Shown here piece after piece: positions 60,201 to 64,000 of a DNA stretch of 64,000 nt. The stretch covers positions 511,501 to 575,500 of the forward strand of contig NZ_CP076444.2 in assembly GCF_020023735.2 (NCBI RefSeq). Direction: 5' to 3'. The notes under the pieces were generated by a model. The model was not told the DNA's origin and did not search any database. It was given only the letters and a program-made list of their open reading frames with translations. The DNA is from Mycoavidus sp. HKI. GTDB taxonomy: Bacteria; Pseudomonadota; Gammaproteobacteria; Burkholderiales; Burkholderiaceae. The number at the start of each line of letters is the position of its first letter. Position 1 is the stretch's first letter. Made by a program: the position numbers and the translations under genes.

Positions 60201-63200
60201 ATAGCTTAATTGTCCCGCTGCTGCCTACAAGCGGTATGCATATTGTGCAGACTGCACCTGAGCATCCTTTTTTAGTCGATATCGATCCACGTTTTAATCA
60301 TACTGACTGGTCTCTATCGAGTAATTACCTATTAAACCTGATTGGCGTTAACCCGAGAAGCGCGCCTAAACGTCTAGGGAGCGGTTTTTATGAGCAGCAA
60401 CTCATACGTGACCAAAGCATCGCTTTGGCAGGTCAATATGCACTATCGTATCAAACGAATCAAAGGGCTGAATACCAAGCTTTAATGAGAGCGGGTGCAA
60501 AATATGCGCAGCAGGCTAACCTTCAGCTAGGCATGCCATTGAGCGCTGAGCAGCAAACGTCATTGTCACGGGATATTGTCTGGCTGGTGAATCAAACGAT
60601 TAGGCTACCGAATGGCGGCGAGCAAACTGTATTGGCGCCGCAAGTGTATCTCTCTAGCGCACGCATCCACGTACCGCGGCTAGGGGGCTCTGGTATAGCC
60701 GCCAACGAGATTGATTTGACGAGCCGAGGCATGATTAAAAATGCTGGCACGATGATTAGTACCGGGAAAATCAATCTTAACGCGCACATTATTGATAACC
60801 GACGTGGCGCCATCGTCAGCTTAGATCATCTCTCTCTACAGGCTAGCGAAGACATCGACAGCCGTGCTGGCATATTGGCCGGCAAACAAATCACCCTAGC
60901 AGCCGAGCAGGATATCCATCTACAAAGCCAAACCCAGACGACCCACGCGCTGAGCGGTAGCTTGACAACGCTAGATGGCTTAAGCCGGATTCAAGCGGAG
61001 CAACTGGAGGTCCGTGCTAAGGCGGATCTTAACTTGGCGGCAACTCACATCGAGGTGAGTCAAGCAGCCACTTTAGAAGCGGGACATGACCTTACATTAG
61101 GCACAGTCGCTACCGTAGAGCAACAACAACTGACATGGGACGAGCAAAACTCGTTAAGCCAAAGCAGAAAAGCCGAAGTGGGTACGCTCATTCAAACGGG
61201 CGGATCCCTTGAACTTAAGGCAGGCCATGATATCAATGCAGTTGGCGCTTATGTTCATGCCGGGGCCGCGCTTTCTGTCAAAGCGGGCCGAGATATTAAC
61301 CTGGAAGCCGCTTATGAAGAGTACACTTTTGCGGAATCTCGCTACCATGAATTTAATCATTTATTATCTTCTTCGAGCGAATTAAGCCAAACTCAGCAAT
61401 ATAAAAAACAAGTATTAAACAGTACTTTCTCGGGCGGTACCGTCAAGGTGGAGGCCGGGCATGACCTCAGTGCTACGGGTTCAAACATCGTCGGCATGCA
61501 TGCTGTGGGTTTGTATGCTGACAATGACATCAAACTAAAAGCGGCCAAGCAGATTGAGCAAGCGAGCTATTACTCAGTTGAAGAACGCTCAGGGCTTTTA
61601 GACAACGGCAGCTTAGGGTACACCATTGGCGAGCGCAAGCAAAAGGAGGCACTCGAGAGTGAAAGCACACCCTATATCGGCACTATTATTGGCAGTGTGT
61701 CAGGTCAGATCGAGGCCATAGCAGGCCGCGAATATCAACAAAGCGGTAGTCAGTTGGTCGCGCCTGAGGGCAATATCCGGGCTAAAGCGCTCAAAGGCAC
61801 AGTCGATGCAGTCTATGAACAAGGCCGGCGCTGGCAACAAAGCGAGTGGCATCAATCTGGCTTGACCGTCTCAGTCAGCGCACCAGTGATTGCTGCTGCG
61901 CAAACCGGCCAGCAAATGCTTCAAGCCAGCACGCAAGTGAGTGATCCGCGCATGCACGCTTTAGCCGCTGGCGCTGGCGCACTCGCGGCTAAAAACGCCT
62001 ACGATGCGATTCAAGCTGATCCCAAAGCCGCCGGCGGCGTTACCGTCAGCGTGATGATGGGTGAAAGCCATCAAGAGTTTCAGCAAACGCAACGGAGCGC
62101 AACAGCGTTGGGCAGCACAATTACGGCGGGCGGCACAGTGCACTTGGAGATGGAAGGTTCAGGCGAAGCGTCAACCCTCAATATCATTGGTTCTCAAATT
62201 GAAGCCAAACAAGATGTCCAACTCAAAGTAGAAGGCCCCCTGAAAATTGAGGCAGCGCCGAACACCTTTATCCAGCACAGTGAGCAGCACAGCCAGAGCA
62301 GCGCGGCAGGGTTAGCGGCCACCCTCGGAACCCATAGCTCATTAGGTGCTGCCGTCGCAATCAGCAGCGGGCGCGGCCACGCAGATGGCGTTGAGGTCAG
62401 TCATACGCCAGCTCAGATCAAAGCTGGCCGCAAGCTGATGTTAAACGCACAAAGTAATGTCCACTTAAAAGGCGCACAACTCTCTGGCCAGCAAGTCCAA
62501 GCCAGAATCGAGGGCGACCTTGAAATTGAAAGCGTGCAGAATGCGAGTGCCTATAACAGCCGCTATCAAAGTATCAGCGGCAGTGCTACAGCCGGTCCTG
62601 CATCTGCCGTGAGCATTAATTTCTCACAACAAAAGATAGATAGTCATTATCTGAGCGTAGCGGAGCAAGCGGGCATCCAAGCTGGCGAAGGCGGCTTCCA
62701 GATTGGAGTCAAAGGCGATACGAAACTGCTGGGTAGCGTGATAGTAAGTACAGATCGGGCGATTGAAGAAGGCAAGAATCAATTTATAACGGGTACTCTA
62801 GCGATCAGTGATATAGAGAATCAAGCGCGCTACAACGCAAGAAGCCTGGGCTTAGGTATCGGGTACAGCAAAGATGGCAAAGGGGTGGGTTCGAGTCAAC
62901 GTGGTAAAGCGATTACACCGGCGCATAAGGGTAATCAGTTGACGAGCTTAAAAGGTGCCAGCGCCTCGATGCCGATAGCGATAAGCGCTTCTGGCCAAGC
63001 CACGTCGACCACCCGAAGTGCGATTAGCGGCGCTCAAATTGTAATTATGGATGAGCCGCGGCAGAAGGCGTTGACGGGGCGAAGTGTAGAAGAGACGATA
63101 GTTAGCTTAAATCGCAATCCGACTCATATCCATCAGGCGTTAGAGACGATCTTTAACAAAACTGAGATTGAGGCCGGCTTTGAGATCGTGGGAGCATTGG

Positions 63201-64000
63201 GCCGAGAAGCGAATGCGTTTATTGCGAATAGAGCCAGAGAAGCAGATCGTAAAATTGAGCAAGCTGAGCATCAAGAAGCGCTTGCGAATGAAAATGAATT
63301 GATGTCTGTAGAGCAGCGGCAGGAGTTACGTGAGACTGCGGCTGAATTACGCTCGCAGGCGCAAGCACTGAATAAGCAATGGGGGCCAGGTGGAACCTAC
63401 CGTCAAGTGCTCACAGCCGTCACCGCAGCAGCGTCTGGCAATGTAACAGGTGCAACCGCACAATTTGTGCAAAGCGGCGTAGTGAATCTGATTCAGCAGC
63501 AAGGCGCAAGCCATATCGGCGAGTTAGTGAAATCTGGAGCGATCAATGAAGGCAGCCCAGCCCATGCAGCGCTGCACGCGTTAGTTGGACTAGGCGGCGC
63601 CGCGGCATCGAATCAAAGCATGAGCGCCGGTGCGATAGGTGGGGCTGTATCGAGCATTTTAACGCATGCATTTAGTCCAACTCATCCAGATGAAACACGC
63701 ACAGAACAAGAAGCAAAACGCAACATTGCTACGACGCTGGTAGCCGGTGTTGCAGCGCTCGCGGGCGAGAACGCTGCAACGTCAGTCAACAGTGCGGTAG
63801 CAGCGGTAGATAATAACTGGCTGGCTACCGAGCAAAAAGCGCGTGCCCAAAAAGAGTTTGATGCTTGTGAAGGCAATCTGCTCTGTCAATCGAAAACATT
63901 CGTTAAATGGACTGGCGTTTCGGCCAAACAAGATGCATTGATTGGCGCAGGTTTTATCGAGGGTCTGTCGGAAGCAAATTGGGAAATGCTAGAAGGTATA
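57218..64000 (+). CDS. CdiA/FhaB-type giant haemagglutinin with pretoxin region (3' end beyond window)
   Basis: One open frame of 2261 codons that reaches the window end without a stop. Order: Ser/Pro/Ala-rich leader (1-66), partial TPS secretion domain (about 69-230), long beta-helical repeat region (GRLINQSILHSSGEMQIFAA-like units), and a conserved mid-protein CdiA block (FLVDIDPRFNHTDWSLSSNY, KRLGSGFYEQQLIRDQSIAL, LSRDIVWLVNQTIRLPNG) near residue 1025-1140. More FHA repeats follow, then a pretoxin domain with VDNN at 2197. In contact-dependent inhibition such proteins are exported by a TpsB partner and deliver a C-terminal toxin. No TpsB gene lies upstream in the window. The only possible start is ATG 57218 (AAGGA 10 nt upstream); an in-frame TAG at 57170 precedes it with no other start codon, so there is no Sec signal peptide. 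Confidence 0.88.
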   Translation, partial: MNPIQNISTQLSQSSSRTAREQTSIPANSSASEPAPEKDALPANIPQPDCASTASNASKNPDGHRSDAILNETVRTVLQARLGQNIVRSPQSQSGLTLRMILNEVTGGMPSQPASIVKINGQPATMSCVNENGVSYWGYHFLNSHRIVLTTGSPIWGQSGGLETLCVTEGQITIRYGAKLEPFEQLDLIAYSIKIEGEVQAKRIHLLSGPSRVNYAETDRWKSVACHQLIDQEDLADQGRLTLTQQAKVRAERQLWISSSGGLVNAGEIISNNDLELKATALEGPGIISATRDLSVSLENDYTHTDHKALQAGRHLSFETKGRLINQSILHSSGEMQIFAAEVDNQPDASIDSASTTIKADRCRNQGVISGGAVRAEAQFLNNEKGKLEASSETGELIVKADEIKNSSAQMINRGRGKTHISAARKIENIQSGVIFGRGETQLTAQHIVNSSADIQDELSSVSKVGIGSVVASSDHLKLSAQKLENRRGTIYQGELTAIPVGTMADRGKVWVDEVRKRQVTQADDQLALPFDKDSAELELRVVNELDNDSGHIVHAGGGDTRIIAGQFKNNTVPDERVESPGLVIGYGNVTVNAQSILNGQASQVLAGKNLNLKAAPSSSAMTSASSQRAFKLPNEGDVPTLAQGDCVNQGIVASGKQMSISSTHIDNQSEALLTGPQMLLKAEDTLSNKGLIYGDTVAVGAKNLSNFETKYTVNGYKPSVIAANTRLDIGAKWLENKDHSLLFSGGNMTIGQRLDAQNKALGKALRTINSSATIDAVGQLSINTSRLINKTAYFKTRERVVDKQFILEMQPEGSSQRYRLDQLAWDASRGGRQVVKDGSAAPFADYTEYGYMRIVKDTVVEESQPATIQAGGDMKLSGRVLNDKSKMIAGGKILPLDTSFEMEENRDAINLTTQIDVGLSRYTRSDWRGHFGGRERTYSDFIHYRTPSVIQQSKLDLTTQAEGRLVQHEQPDLLRLHAHDTSGTVMARDASNQNSLIVPLLPTSGMHIVQTAPEHPFLVDIDPRFNHTDWSLSSNYLLNLIGVNPRSAPKRLGSGFYEQQLIRDQSIALAGQYALSYQTNQRAEYQALMRAGAKYAQQANLQLGMPLSAEQQTSLSRDIVWLVNQTIRLPNGGEQTVLAPQVYLSSARIHVPRLGGSGIAANEIDLTSRGMIKNAGTMISTGKINLNAHIIDNRRGAIVSLDHLSLQASEDIDSRAGILAGKQITLAAEQDIHLQSQTQTTHALSGSLTTLDGLSRIQAEQLEVRAKADLNLAATHIEVSQAATLEAGHDLTLGTVATVEQQQLTWDEQNSLSQSRKAEVGTLIQTGGSLELKAGHDINAVGAYVHAGAALSVKAGRDINLEAAYEEYTFAESRYHEFNHLLSSSSELSQTQQYKKQVLNSTFSGGTVKVEAGHDLSATGSNIVGMHAVGLYADNDIKLKAAKQIEQASYYSVEERSGLLDNGSLGYTIGERKQKEALESESTPYIGTIIGSVSGQIEAIAGREYQQSGSQLVAPEGNIRAKALKGTVDAVYEQGRRWQQSEWHQSGLTVSVSAPVIAAAQTGQQMLQASTQVSDPRMHALAAGAGALAAKNAYDAIQADPKAAGGVTVSVMMGESHQEFQQTQRSATALGSTITAGGTVHLEMEGSGEASTLNIIGSQIEAKQDVQLKVEGPLKIEAAPNTFIQHSEQHSQSSAAGLAATLGTHSSLGAAVAISSGRGHADGVEVSHTPAQIKAGRKLMLNAQSNVHLKGAQLSGQQVQARIEGDLEIESVQNASAYNSRYQSISGSATAGPASAVSINFSQQKIDSHYLSVAEQAGIQAGEGGFQIGVKGDTKLLGSVIVSTDRAIEEGKNQFITGTLAISDIENQARYNARSLGLGIGYSKDGKGVGSSQRGKAITPAHKGNQLTSLKGASASMPIAISASGQATSTTRSAISGAQIVIMDEPRQKALTGRSVEETIVSLNRNPTHIHQALETIFNKTEIEAGFEIVGALGREANAFIANRAREADRKIEQAEHQEALANENELMSVEQRQELRETAAELRSQAQALNKQWGPGGTYRQVLTAVTAAASGNVTGATAQFVQSGVVNLIQQQGASHIGELVKSGAINEGSPAHAALHALVGLGGAAASNQSMSAGAIGGAVSSILTHAFSPTHPDETRTEQEAKRNIATTLVAGVAALAGENAATSVNSAVAAVDNNWLATEQKARAQKEFDACEGNLLCQSKTFVKWTGVSAKQDALIGAGFIEGLSEANWEMLEGI
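57422..57910 (+). other. Truncated, motif-altered TPS secretion domain
   Basis: Codons 69-230 align with the TPS domain: ILNETVRTVLQARLG, MILNEVTGGMPSQ, NSHRIVLTTG, EQLDLIAYSIKI and HLLSGPSRVNY follow the usual order. The first part of the domain (the SHNxYxxFNV region) is absent, and the two recognition motifs are changed: NPNL has become RSPQ and NPNGI has become NENGV (residues 130-134). Confidence 0.75.
63806..64000 (+). other. VENN-like boundary and start of the toxin (CT) region
   Basis: VDNN (63806-63817) stands where VENN separates the conserved CdiA body from the variable toxic C-terminus. Upstream is a typical pretoxin region with small hydrophobic helices (LVGLGGAAASNQSMSAGAI, TTLVAGVAALAGENAA). 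About 65 residues of the CT follow, including two cysteines (DACEGNLLCQSK), but the toxin domain itself lies beyond the window. Confidence 0.75.

Overview
The window reads as a chromosomal segment of a betaproteobacterium of the Burkholderiaceae. The evidence is gene order and protein sequence: lptD-surA-pdxA-rsmA, rplU-rpmA-obgE-proB, miaB-ybeY-corC-lnt-glyQ-glyS-gmhB-plsC, nrdA-nrdB followed by a histone H1-like gene, and accB-accC-prmA-tpx all follow Burkholderia order. Base composition looks close to balanced, well below free-living Burkholderia, and several genes expected in these operons are missing or shortened (phoH, dusB, the PPIase part of surA, mtgA after aroE). This suggests a reduced, host-associated member of the family, such as the endofungal Mycoavidus/Glomeribacter group. 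That placement is inference; no rRNA gene is present to settle it.

Layout. 1-10.0 kb: anmK (cut by the window edge), tyrS, then a minus-strand series fis, purH, ruvC, ruvA, ruvB and amgK-murU-ubiH. 10.1-15.2 kb: the lptD-surA-pdxA-rsmA operon, with surA reduced to its chaperone part. 15.2-25.0 kb: a minus-strand train from miaB to plsC. 25.3-28.2 kb: a ferritin-like diiron protein and two multihaem c-type cytochromes. 28.3-37.9 kb: ribosomal proteins, obgE, proB, rppH, proS, marC, ffh, a cytochrome-assembly protein and ampD. 37.9-43.6 kb: nrdA and nrdB behind a tandem NrdR-box signature, with structured DNA between them, then a Lys/Ala repeat histone-like protein. 43.7-54.1 kb: glycine-zipper lipoprotein, adenosine kinase, tpx, prmA, accC-accB, aroQ, tlpA-like, mpl, an RNase II-family gene and aroE.

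From about 54.1 kb the character changes abruptly. A markedly AT-rich stretch to 57.2 kb holds intact and broken copies of a small coiled-coil protein family that I do not recognise. One copy carries a lipoprotein signal, one carries four 15-residue repeats, one is plain, and at least two fragments are decayed. From 57218 to the end of the window runs one uninterrupted reading frame (2261 codons and still open) for a CdiA/FhaB-type haemagglutinin ending in a VENN-like pretoxin motif. Its front end is unusual: there is no Sec signal peptide, the first part of the secretion (TPS) domain is replaced by a Ser/Pro/Ala-rich leader, and both hallmark TPS motifs are altered.

Functionally the core part is housekeeping: translation, recombination repair (RuvABC), outer-membrane biogenesis (LptD, SurA, Lnt, GmhB) and fatty-acid start-up (AccBC). 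It also holds a nearly complete peptidoglycan recycling route (AmpD, AnmK, AmgK, MurU, Mpl) spread over 51 kb. The part most likely to hold undescribed biology is 54.1-64 kb.
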